12,999 nucleotides of DNA. Source: JBMNNU01 sp050942695. Lineage in GTDB: Bacteria > Chloroflexota > UBA6077. The translations under genes and the position numbers were made by a program. Positions 6,801 through 12,726 of the stretch are shown in pieces. The stretch lies in assembly GCA_050942695.1 (NCBI GenBank), contig JBMNNU010000076.1:1-12999 (forward strand), given 5' to 3'. The notes under the pieces were generated by a model. It did no database searches. It had not been told where the DNA came from and was given only the letters and a program-made list of their open reading frames with translations. Numbering within the stretch: the stretch's first letter is position 1; each line of letters begins with the position of its first letter.

Positions 6801-7851
6801 CCTCGGTAAAATGCTCCCATCCCGACCGTTTCGGCACGTAGCATCGCCCCTCCGCATCGACGAGGCTGATAGGCTGTAGGTTTTTGTCCTGTTCCGTTAG
6901 CTTCCCGACAACCGTCAAGGCCATTCCCGCCGAGTCAAGCAATAACCGGGCCTTGTCGATAATCTCAGCAGGCCCTGTGCAAAGCAACTCGTAGTCTTCG
7001 CCCCCTGATAGTGCCAGGTCGACGGCCTTGTCGCCCAAGGCATCTCTCAATAATGGGTTAATGGGGAGCTTGTCCACATCGATAACCGCTGAAACTCCGG
7101 CTGCTTTGCATATCCTGGTCAGGTCCCCTACAAGCCCATCGCTCATATCCATGCCGCAGCGAACCCCAGCCTCCACCAACAGTTGCCCCTCGCGTACTCG
7201 CGGATTGGGTCGTCGATGCGCTTCTAACAGTGGATTGTATCGCTCCGAAATCGGCCTCTGCCCGTGGAGCAGCAGATCCAAACCACCGGCTGATGAGCCG
7301 AGATTTCCGGTGACCGCAACAAGATCTCCCGGTCTTGCTACGAAGCGGCTGAGCAGCGGCAGGGAGCCATCTGCACGCTTACCGCTTGTCGTCTGCCCTA
7401 TCAGGGTTATACTCACCATCGTCAACGGGGAAGATACCGTGTCGCCGCCTACAATGGCGGCACCGAACCGGGCTGCGACGTCGGCCATTCCGCGACAGAA
7501 ATCTAGAACTGCCTCTACCTCCTGATCGCCCCTGGCGGCCAGAGTAGCTAGCCCATACAGCGGAACGCCCCCCATGCCTGCAATATCGCTGATGTTGGAT
7601 GCCATCGCCTTCCAACCGAGGTCGTACCAATTAGTGGTAGACCTGGTGAAGTGGATACCTTCCACCATGGCATCGGTAGTGGCTATACTGTATCTGCCCT
7701 CCGTCTCCTCCCAAACGGCGGCGTCGTCACCAATGCCGATAGCAAGCTTCGAAAACGCGGCTACAACTTTATCTGAAACAGCGTCTTCGCGCCGGAAGAC
7801 CTTGGCCATCCGCTCAATTAGTTCAAATTCGCCAATTTCCCGTAGCTTCAT
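6778..7851 (-). CDS. thiL: Thiamine-monophosphate kinase
   Basis: ThiL phosphorylates thiamine monophosphate with ATP to thiamine pyrophosphate, the last step of de novo cofactor synthesis in the cytoplasm. The 357-residue protein shows the PurM/AIRS-type fold signatures in order: IGEFELI at the N-terminus, GIGDDAAVW (39-47), TTDAMVEGIHF (58-68), NISDIAGMGG (86-95), VGGDTVSSPLT (134-144), VAVTGNLGSSAGG, GMDMSDGLVGDL (233-244) and LSGGEDYELL (281-290). The acidic ATP/Mg ligands are present. I chose the ATG at 7851, giving MKLREIGEFE, over the ATG at 7860. The second ATG overlaps a perfect TATAAT, whose expected start point falls on the A of the 7851 codon, and no Shine-Dalgarno is visible. It heads the operon with tsaE, tsaB and rimI. 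No thi genes are beside it and no TPP riboswitch is visible upstream. Confidence 0.96.
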   Translation of the reverse strand: MKLREIGEFELIERMAKVFRREDAVSDKVVAAFSKLAIGIGDDAAVWEETEGRYSIATTDAMVEGIHFTRSTTNWYDLGWKAMASNISDIAGMGGVPLYGLATLAARGDQEVEAVLDFCRGMADVAARFGAAIVGGDTVSSPLTMVSITLIGQTTSGKRADGSLPLLSRFVARPGDLVAVTGNLGSSAGGLDLLLHGQRPISERYNPLLEAHRRPNPRVREGQLLVEAGVRCGMDMSDGLVGDLTRICKAAGVSAVIDVDKLPINPLLRDALGDKAVDLALSGGEDYELLCTGPAEIIDKARLLLDSAGMALTVVGKLTEQDKNLQPISLVDAEGRCYVPKRSGWEHFTEDGSAARS

Positions 7852-7858
7852 GGCGCGC

Positions 7859-7864
7859 ATTATA
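7859..7864 (-). promoter_or_regulatory. Candidate -10 box (TATAAT) for the thiL operon, possibly leaderless
   Basis: TATAAT on the minus strand is followed by seven bases and then the A of the thiL ATG at 7851, so transcription from it would start at or next to the start codon. No Shine-Dalgarno lies before that ATG, which fits a leaderless message. The -35 region is poor (TAAGGG at 17 bases), which lowers confidence. Confidence 0.45.
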
Positions 7865-8558
7865 GCACAGCAGCCCAGTAGCCCTTATTTACCATTGATG
7901 GGCTATACAGATTTGCGCTTTACTGCTACAATCAAGGCAGGTGATCGTGGGAGACCATCCGAACGAGCACTGGTCCAGCTTCACCGGTGGCGTCTCAGAA
8001 AGGTGGTTTTGCGAAACCCTCGGTCCAGTTTGATCTCATCGTCCCCGAAAGAGCTTCCCGCGGTGCTGGTATCGTCTCACAGCAAGGGATTCTTCGCTCA
8101 TTCTGATTTCTCATACCAGCTAGGGTACGATAACACATTACCTTCGTGGACGAGGGTTAGCACTCCGATCGGTACCGGCCTTATTACAGAGATACACCGT
8201 AAGCTCGGGGAAAACTTACGGGAGACCATTCCGAAGTTGGTAAAGCCGATTGCTGGGGCTGAGAGCGCGGCGCTGAAGCGACCGCGCTGAGAATACGAAG
8301 CCCTGCGGGCTGAGACGGTAGCCCCGGAGGGGCTTAGTCTTTTCAGTCCCGCGGCTTCAGCCCGGGGCTCTCGGACGGTAAACAGCTTAGGCTTGGTCCA
8401 ACAATTGCATAGAGCATTCTGCGAAAGGCCGGTGTATCACAAACGCATTTTTCCTCTCTTATCGATCTGGCAACGGCCCAGCCTCTTGTTGGACTGCGGT
8501 AGTCCCCAGGGTCGGACCCAGCTTTGCTGCAAATGCTTAGGGTGAGGTGGTTGAGATA
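7861..8558. other. Gene-poor stretch between thiL and the plus-strand winged-helix gene
   Basis: I find no convincing gene here. A plus-strand frame is open from ATG 7898 to 8290 (130 residues) but has no Shine-Dalgarno and no family motif; the minus strand is partly open too. An extended -10 motif, TGCTACAAT at 7924-7932, could start a plus-strand RNA. Downstream hairpins include GAGAC...GTCTC around CACTGG/CCGGTG (about 7950-8000) and GGTTT-TGCG-AAACC near 8003-8016. Further on are a three-hairpin repeat-like block (8299-8369), a 9-base inverted repeat GTCCAACAA / TTGTTGGAC (8396-8404 and 8486-8494), and two short dyads (8491-8505 and 8509-8519) before the start of the next gene. I saw no hallmark of tmRNA, RNase P RNA, SRP RNA, T-box or TPP riboswitch. 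Confidence 0.5.
8299..8369. repeat. Cluster of three GC-rich hairpins, probable dispersed intergenic repeat
   Basis: The stretch holds AGCCC-TGC-GGGCT (8299-8311), AGCCCC-GGA-GGGGCT (8320-8334) and AGCCC-G-GGGCT (8359-8369), the last preceded by GGCTTCAGCC (8353-8362). The arms resemble each other, so each could also pair with its neighbours. Such arrays of AGCCC/GGGCT arms are typical of dispersed REP-like repeats. No T-tract follows in a terminator-like position on either strand, except a short TCTTTT after the second hairpin on the plus strand. Confidence 0.55.
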
Positions 8559-8993
8559 ATGTTGCGTCGAGGCAATTATAGAAGGGAGGCAGGTTTGCCC
8601 CAGAGCGACGAAAGCTCTTTTATCAAAAATGTTGACGCGGAGACCTTGGACTTCATCCAGAAGTATCTAACGTCCTACCTGAAATGGGAGGTTTTGAGAT
8701 ACTATTCGGAGAATCCAACGGCCGCGGAGACTCCGCGTGCCTTTGCCCGGCGTTTGGGCAAAGACGTTCGCCAGATTGCTGAGGCGATGAAGAGCCTTGC
8801 GCGCAGCGGTATTCTCAGCAACGGCAACGGTTCTGGGGAGAACGCTTCCTACACACTAGCGGGCGGCGATGCTGATAGGTCAACCCTCCAACGTATCGCC
8901 GAAACAGCGAGGGCCAACAACCGGTTCCGTCTGCTGCTCAACTACCACATCACTAAGGCAAGCCTCGCCAGATTTAAGGCCCGAAACCCATAA
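8559..8993 (+). CDS. Small winged-helix-like protein of unknown role
   Basis: This 144-residue protein is the only convincing plus-strand gene. Residues about 42-101 (KWEVLRYYSENP, then FARRLGKDVRQIAEAMKSLARSGIL, then a Gly/Asn turn and SYTL) read as helix, helix-turn-helix and a two-strand wing, the layout of a winged-helix DNA-binding domain. The flanks are a charged N-terminus (MLRRGNYRRE) and a C-terminal helical part, LQRIAETARANNRFRLLLNYH. I prefer the ATG at 8559, with AGGTGG (8545-8550) eight bases upstream, over the GTG at 8547. There is no signal peptide or membrane segment. It is divergent from thiL across a 700-base spacer, and its stop lies 17 bases from that of the convergent 411-residue gene. 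It could be a small transcription regulator or a partner-binding adaptor; no target is visible. I do not recognise a named family. Confidence 0.7.
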   Translation: MLRRGNYRREAGLPQSDESSFIKNVDAETLDFIQKYLTSYLKWEVLRYYSENPTAAETPRAFARRLGKDVRQIAEAMKSLARSGILSNGNGSGENASYTLAGGDADRSTLQRIAETARANNRFRLLLNYHITKASLARFKARNP

Positions 8994-9010
8994 AGCTCGG
9001 TATTGTAGCG

Positions 9011-10246
9011 CTAATAAGGCAGGTGGAGGTGAACTCCAGGTTTGATATCACGAGTTTTTTCCCCCCGCATTATCGCCTCCATTACATCGAGGTTCCATTC
9101 CATGAGTCTTCTGATAAAGGGGTGACGAATTAATGGACTCTCAGGAGGTTCCATAGCTAGCGCTGCTGCCAGCGCCGCTTTCGCCGTTACCGGCCGTTCC
9201 AGCTTCCACAGCAGATAAGCCGTCTCCTCCAGACGCCTTTTGAACAGGGATCGCCGCTTAGCGTCGAACAGAGTCTGTATCGCCCGATCTACAACCATCC
9301 CCTCCCGAGCCTCTTGGTTCATCCCAGCCAGCACGAGGCCGCTCTGGTGGATAACCTCTCTTTCACGAAGGAAGGGAGCGAGCTCATCCTGCGGCAAAAG
9401 CCAAGATTGGAACAGCTCCTGATCGAGTAGTTCATCTGAACTGTCCAGATACCTGGGATCCCATCGAATCTCGGCGACGTTGATCACCTCGTACACCAGG
9501 GGGCGTTCGTATACCCTCTCCGGTCGTCCAATTCGATCTCTCCAGGTTATATACTCCAGGGGCAGAAGATGACCGGTAGACCTGTTCTTATTGTGCGCTT
9601 CTTCGATTAGATGCCGGCAGTAGTCCACAGGAATATCAACCCATGGTAGCTTGCCGTGTTGCCGGACCCGGTCGGCCTCACGATTGAATCGAGATCGGGA
9701 CATATCGGTGCTGAAGGCATCTACTATTCCTTTTTCCTCGTTCAACACCAACCCAAGAAGATCGATATCTGCGCCCTCACCAAAAGCCAACCAGAACGCC
9801 CTATCGCCGAGCCCATCGATAGGGCTGCCAAGTACTTCGACCGGAGCAATTTTCTTTTTGCTTTTTTTGGGAACTTGCGCCGCCGCCTTAGGGGGATGCA
9901 CACCCAGGCTGGCAAGCGTGTGTATTTCACGCCGGGCGGCTTTTTTAACAGCGTTGCTGGAAGACTCCATGGAAACCCGCTGGAGGGCTAATGCTGCGGT
10001 TTGTTCCCTGATCTTACTCAGCGACCGTACAGCACTTTTCGCCAGGCTTTCTCTAGCGCCCAACGCCAGGGCTTCCAGAAGGGGTACAGATCTCTGTCCG
10101 AGTTCGGTGGCAATTCGCTCGAGTGCAGAGCGGGAACTATGCTCCGGCATGGCACCCAGCTCTGTCGCCAGAGTTTCCAGGTCCATCTCATCCAACGTCC
10201 CGGTCGTTTTCAGGGTCGTTTCCACTCTCTCTAATTCGCTACTCAC
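9011..10246 (-). CDS. Uncharacterised protein with helical-repeat N-terminus and Lys-rich linker
   Basis: I do not recognise this 411-residue protein. Residues 1-115 are Ala/Leu/Glu-rich helices with a HEAT-like rhythm (VPLLEALALGARESLAKSAVRSLSKI). A lysine/alanine/proline linker follows (119-135, with KKSKKK). The larger C-terminal domain has features that look conserved: DRAFWLAFGEGADIDLLGLVL (148-168), SRSRFNREADRVR, WVDIPVDYCRHLIEEAH (202-218), many Trp and Tyr residues, and LIRHPFIRRLMEW near the end. There is no signal peptide or membrane helix. The GTG start at 10246 has GGAG (10257-10254) seven bases upstream; the frame extends to a TTG at 10264 inside the preceding terminator's T-tract, which is less likely. 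It lies after cvpA with a terminator between, so it may depend on read-through or on its own promoter. The frame and composition strongly support a real gene; function is unknown. Confidence 0.82.
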   Translation of the reverse strand: MSSELERVETTLKTTGTLDEMDLETLATELGAMPEHSSRSALERIATELGQRSVPLLEALALGARESLAKSAVRSLSKIREQTAALALQRVSMESSSNAVKKAARREIHTLASLGVHPPKAAAQVPKKSKKKIAPVEVLGSPIDGLGDRAFWLAFGEGADIDLLGLVLNEEKGIVDAFSTDMSRSRFNREADRVRQHGKLPWVDIPVDYCRHLIEEAHNKNRSTGHLLPLEYITWRDRIGRPERVYERPLVYEVINVAEIRWDPRYLDSSDELLDQELFQSWLLPQDELAPFLREREVIHQSGLVLAGMNQEAREGMVVDRAIQTLFDAKRRSLFKRRLEETAYLLWKLERPVTAKAALAAALAMEPPESPLIRHPFIRRLMEWNLDVMEAIMRGEKTRDIKPGVHLHLPY

Positions 10247-10262
10247 TTTCCCACTCCACAAC

Positions 10263-10291
10263 AAAAAAACGGGTACTGTTAAAAACTACCC
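10263..10291 (-). terminator. Intrinsic terminator after cvpA
   Basis: On the minus strand GGGTA (10291-10287) pairs with TACCC (10275-10271), with extra pairing possible inside the loop (GTT/AAC), followed by one G and seven Ts (10269-10263). It begins five bases after the cvpA stop. The ribosome binding site of the 411-residue gene starts only five bases past the T-tract. The stem is short, so termination may be partial. Confidence 0.75.
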
Positions 10292-10296
10292 TTATT

Positions 10297-10818
10297 TCAT
10301 TTATCCTTCACTGAAGTATTAAAAAATTCGGAAACCGCCGCAAATTCAGGCGGCAAGCTCTCCAATACGAACGGTACGCGCTCCAGTAGGCTATTCGCCA
10401 ATGATGAGTCCTTTACGGCATCCTCAAGCCCTGCGTTAGGGTATTTGAGCATCAATACTAGAATTACTACGGCAAGTACCGCACCTTGTGCCGCGCCGAA
10501 CACCAGGCCTCCTAAGCCATCCAACCACCCCACCAGGAAGAAACGCATCACGTTAATGATGACCACAGTCAACAGTGTAGCTACAGCGAGAACCGCAAGC
10601 ACTACCAAAAGGTAGGCCATTCCTTCGATAAACCGCCCTCCACCGACGAACGGTTTGAAAGCATCGGCAACCTCTTGATACCACTGTGTTGCGAGGAGCA
10701 GGCCTATCGCCAGGCCGCCAAAAGCCATTCCCTCCCGGATCAACCCCCTCATGAAACCACGCAGGGCGCCAGCAACGATCAATACAGCCAGGACAATGTC
10801 CAACCAGGTTGGGTTCAA
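10297..10818 (-). CDS. cvpA: CvpA-family (colicin V production-like) inner-membrane protein
   Basis: This 173-residue membrane protein has four predicted helices at about 5-22, 31-47, 66-90 and 100-125, then a soluble tail ending SVKDK. The N-terminus MNPTWLDIVLAVLIVAGALRGFMRGLIRE and the later GWLDGLGGLVFGAAQGAV are CvpA-family signatures (W-L-D...RG..RG, and D...G...G...G). The family was named for colicin V secretion in E. coli; in most bacteria it has broader and poorly defined roles in envelope stress. I chose TTG 10818-10816 because GGAGG (10827-10823) stands four bases upstream and it gives the family N-terminus. The open frame to an ATG at 10848 would add ten atypical residues. It is followed at once by an intrinsic terminator, so it may be monocistronic or the end of an MFS-cvpA unit across a 155-base spacer. 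A promoter in that spacer is not obvious. Confidence 0.88.
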   Translation of the reverse strand: MNPTWLDIVLAVLIVAGALRGFMRGLIREGMAFGGLAIGLLLATQWYQEVADAFKPFVGGGRFIEGMAYLLVVLAVLAVATLLTVVIINVMRFFLVGWLDGLGGLVFGAAQGAVLAVVILVLMLKYPNAGLEDAVKDSSLANSLLERVPFVLESLPPEFAAVSEFFNTSVKDK

Positions 10819-10973
10819 CGTACCTCCGATTCGATGCGTGGGTTGCAATCAGTTGACAGCAACCGACAGATGGCTCCTTTTAGTGTACATCTCTCTGGTT
10901 GGATGCCACAAACCCATGTTCCTTATGATGAAATAAATTAGCAACATCGTCCACCAGATCTTCTAGCCCGCCC

Positions 10974-12218
10974 TCAAAGGTCGAACGATGCATCCTTGCG
11001 GCGCTTATCGAGGAGTCCTGCCAGGCCTAGTAGGGTGCAGATGGCGGCGAAGGGCCATGCGATGCCGAATCCCCAGTTTTCACTTACCAAGCCAAATCCC
11101 AGCGACCCTAGGAAGATGCCGCCGTCAAAACCGGCGAAGTATGTGCTGACACCTAAACCCTGTTGTTCCGGCCGAACCTTATCGACAAGTAGCGCCATTG
11201 TGGCCGGTTGAGCAGTGCCGAAGCCTAGGCCAAAGAGCGCCGCAGAGATCATGAAATGGAAGAAGTCGTACGCCATCGGGAGCAACGTCAACCCCAAAGC
11301 CATAGCGATTACCCCCGGGATTATTGCAAAAGCTCGGCCTCGTCTATCCGCTAGGCGGCCGGAGAAGGTCCGCGAGATGAGTAGCCCGATCGCTTGGACC
11401 GTAAAGTAAAGGCCTGGATTCCCGACCCCACGCGACTCAGCGAAGATCGAGATAAAGGCATTGTTGGAGCCGAAGCCCAGCCCCAAACAGAGCGATGTCC
11501 AGGCGACGGCCAGAGCGTCGATTGCGATGATACCGTTGCGAGGAGTCCAGGGTTGCCGTTTTCCAGGTGGTTTTTGCCGCCTCTCTCGTGTGAAAAACGA
11601 GACGAAGCATGCTACCAGGGTGAGAGCCGCGGAGAAGTAGAACAGATTCTGGAAGCCGAATGCAAAGACTACAGAGAAGCCAACAGCAGGTCCGATGATC
11701 AGCCCCAGGGCATTCGTAGCGGTAAACAGCCCGATCGCTTCGGCGCGGCACCTGCGCGGCGTGATATCGATCACGTAAGCGTTCGATGCTGTGGTGTAGC
11801 AGCACAACCCAAAACCGTGAACGATTCGGCCGAGCAGTAACGTTGGGATCGAGGTCGTGAGAGCGTAAACAATGCTTGCTAATCCATAGCAGGAGGTGCC
11901 GATAAGAATGAGAGGCCTACGTTTCCAGGCATCGGTAATCCACCCGATTAGCGGACGGAGGAGCAAGGCCGTAAAAGCCAGAGCCCCGCTAACGAGGCCG
12001 GCTTCCGTGTGGCTCCCGCCGAGGCTTATAACGTACACCGGCAGCGTAGCTACCAGCATCTGCGAGCTAAACGAGTTGAAAAAGTTAGCCAGTGTAGCAA
12101 ACACAAAGTCCGGAGAAAAAATTCGCTCTACGGGAGGGCTAATAACAGCCTGCCGCAAAGGCGGATTCCCCGGATTGTTGCTCTCAGCCTGCTCAAGATC
12201 GTTAGTGGTTCTGGTCAT
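10974..12218 (-). CDS. MFS transporter (drug/metabolite type)
   Basis: This 414-residue, 12-helix major facilitator superfamily permease sits in the cytoplasmic membrane. A 35-residue polar N-terminus precedes helix 1 (FVFATLANFFNSF). Motif A appears after helix 2 as GWITDAWKRRP and again in the second half as GRLADRRGRA. LLLGRIVHGFGLCCYTTASNAYVID and GLFTATNALGLIIGPAVG correspond to helices 4-5, with the GxxxGPxxG-like motif often seen in antiporters of the DHA group. The central loop is basic (TRERRQKPPGKRQP). The ATG at 12218 has no visible Shine-Dalgarno; a later start is possible within the polar leader. The gene begins 36 bases after the tRNA terminator, so it either uses a promoter not recognised here or relies on read-through. 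It is unrelated in detailed sequence to the transporter next to polA. The substrate is unknown. Confidence 0.88.
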   Translation of the reverse strand: MTRTTNDLEQAESNNPGNPPLRQAVISPPVERIFSPDFVFATLANFFNSFSSQMLVATLPVYVISLGGSHTEAGLVSGALAFTALLLRPLIGWITDAWKRRPLILIGTSCYGLASIVYALTTSIPTLLLGRIVHGFGLCCYTTASNAYVIDITPRRCRAEAIGLFTATNALGLIIGPAVGFSVVFAFGFQNLFYFSAALTLVACFVSFFTRERRQKPPGKRQPWTPRNGIIAIDALAVAWTSLCLGLGFGSNNAFISIFAESRGVGNPGLYFTVQAIGLLISRTFSGRLADRRGRAFAIIPGVIAMALGLTLLPMAYDFFHFMISAALFGLGFGTAQPATMALLVDKVRPEQQGLGVSTYFAGFDGGIFLGSLGFGLVSENWGFGIAWPFAAICTLLGLAGLLDKRRKDASFDL

Positions 12219-12253
12219 GCGGAAAGTGGTTGGTTAATTTGAGGCTCAACGGT

Positions 12254-12280
12254 AAAAATAAAAGGCTGCTCTCGGCAGCC
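12254..12280 (-). terminator. Intrinsic terminator of the tRNA operon
   Basis: On the minus strand GGCTGC (12280-12275) pairs perfectly with GCAGCC (12269-12264) around a CGAGA loop and is followed by TTTTATTTTT (12263-12254). It lies 20 bases after the tRNA-Cys CCA end, as expected for the end of the tRNA transcript. Confidence 0.9.
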
Positions 12281-12299
12281 CACCGGAATATGTCAAAAT

Positions 12300-12374
12300 T
12301 GGAGGCGACGAGCGGATTCGAACCGCTGAATAGAGGTTTTGCAGACCTCCGCCTTACCACTTGGCCACGTCGCC
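12300..12374 (-). tRNA. tRNA-Cys (GCA), CCA encoded
   Basis: The acceptor stem GGCGACG/CGTCGCC, D-arm GGCC-AAGTGGTA-AGGC, anticodon stem GAGGT/ACCTC with loop CTGCAAA (anticodon GCA) and T-arm GCGGTTCGAATCCGC all fold. The discriminator is U, the known identity base of tRNA-Cys, and CCA is encoded at 12302-12300. It is the last tRNA of the operon. Confidence 0.97.
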
Positions 12375-12458
12375 GTACCGGCATCAATTAAGCGACAGTC
12401 AGGGAGAAGCCCTTACTAATTCTTTGCTACTCGCCTCTGATCGCTTAAAGTCCAGTAG

Positions 12459-12530
12459 AGCGGAAGACGAGATTCGAACTCGCGACCCTCTCCTTGGCAA
12501 GGAGATGCTCTACCACTGAGCCACTTCCGC
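12459..12530 (-). tRNA. tRNA-Gly (GCC), CCA not encoded
   Basis: The acceptor stem GCGGAAG/CTTCCGC, D-arm GCTC...GAGC, anticodon stem TCTCC/GGAGA with loop TTGCCAA (anticodon GCC) and T-arm GCGAGTTCGAATCTCGT fold normally. After the discriminator U the genome reads CTA, so the CCA end must be added by nucleotidyltransferase, unlike in its two neighbours. Confidence 0.97.
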
Positions 12531-12591
12531 ATCGTTTAGCTAATACTGAGTAGCACCCCGATTTTTCAGTCTACTCGCTACTTGCTGGTAT

Positions 12592-12667
12592 TGGTGCCGA
12601 GGATCAGAATCGAACTGATGACACCATGATTTTCAGTCATGTGCTCTACCAACTGAGCTACCTCGGC
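12592..12667 (-). tRNA. tRNA-Phe (GAA), CCA encoded
   Basis: The acceptor stem GCCGAGG/CCTCGGC, D-arm GCTC...GAGC, anticodon stem CATGA/TCATG with loop CTGAAAA (anticodon GAA) and T-arm ATCAGTTCGATTCTGAT fold. Discriminator A is followed by an encoded CCA (12594-12592). It is the first tRNA of the operon, 16 bases after the -10 box. Confidence 0.97.
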
Positions 12668-12683
12668 AATACCGACACCTTAG

Positions 12684-12712
12684 ATTCTAGCCTAGTCAGC
12701 CCTAGGTGTCAA
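12684..12712 (-). promoter_or_regulatory. Sigma70-type promoter of the tRNA operon
   Basis: A perfect TTGACA (12712-12707) and TAGAAT (12689-12684) are 17 bases apart on the minus strand, directly before tRNA-Phe. This is the best-formed promoter in the window and suits a highly expressed tRNA array. Its -35 box is 14 bases past the transposase stop codon. Confidence 0.9.
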
Positions 12713-12726
12713 GGCAAGCTGAGCCC

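Noticed and set aside
7574..8290. 238-codon plus-strand open frame
   Set aside because: Its first half is antisense to thiL, it has no ribosome binding site and no recognisable motif. A shorter form from 7898 cannot be excluded but is unsupported.
7861..8546. TPP riboswitch, T-box, tmRNA, RNase P or SRP RNA in the spacer
   Set aside because: None of their hallmark sequences was seen on either strand; a covariance search would be decisive.
9651..10322. 223-codon plus-strand open frame opposite the 411-residue gene
   Set aside because: It is antisense to a gene with its own ribosome binding site and protein-like composition; the translation is Ser/Arg-rich shadow sequence crossing the terminator.
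12291..12296. TTGACA just after tRNA-Cys as a promoter for the MFS gene
   Set aside because: The position 17 bases further on reads GAGAGC inside the terminator hairpin, with no -10 box.
12202..12387. 61-codon minus-strand frame across tRNA-Cys and its terminator
   Set aside because: It overlaps a clearly folded tRNA gene and terminator, so it is not a protein gene.
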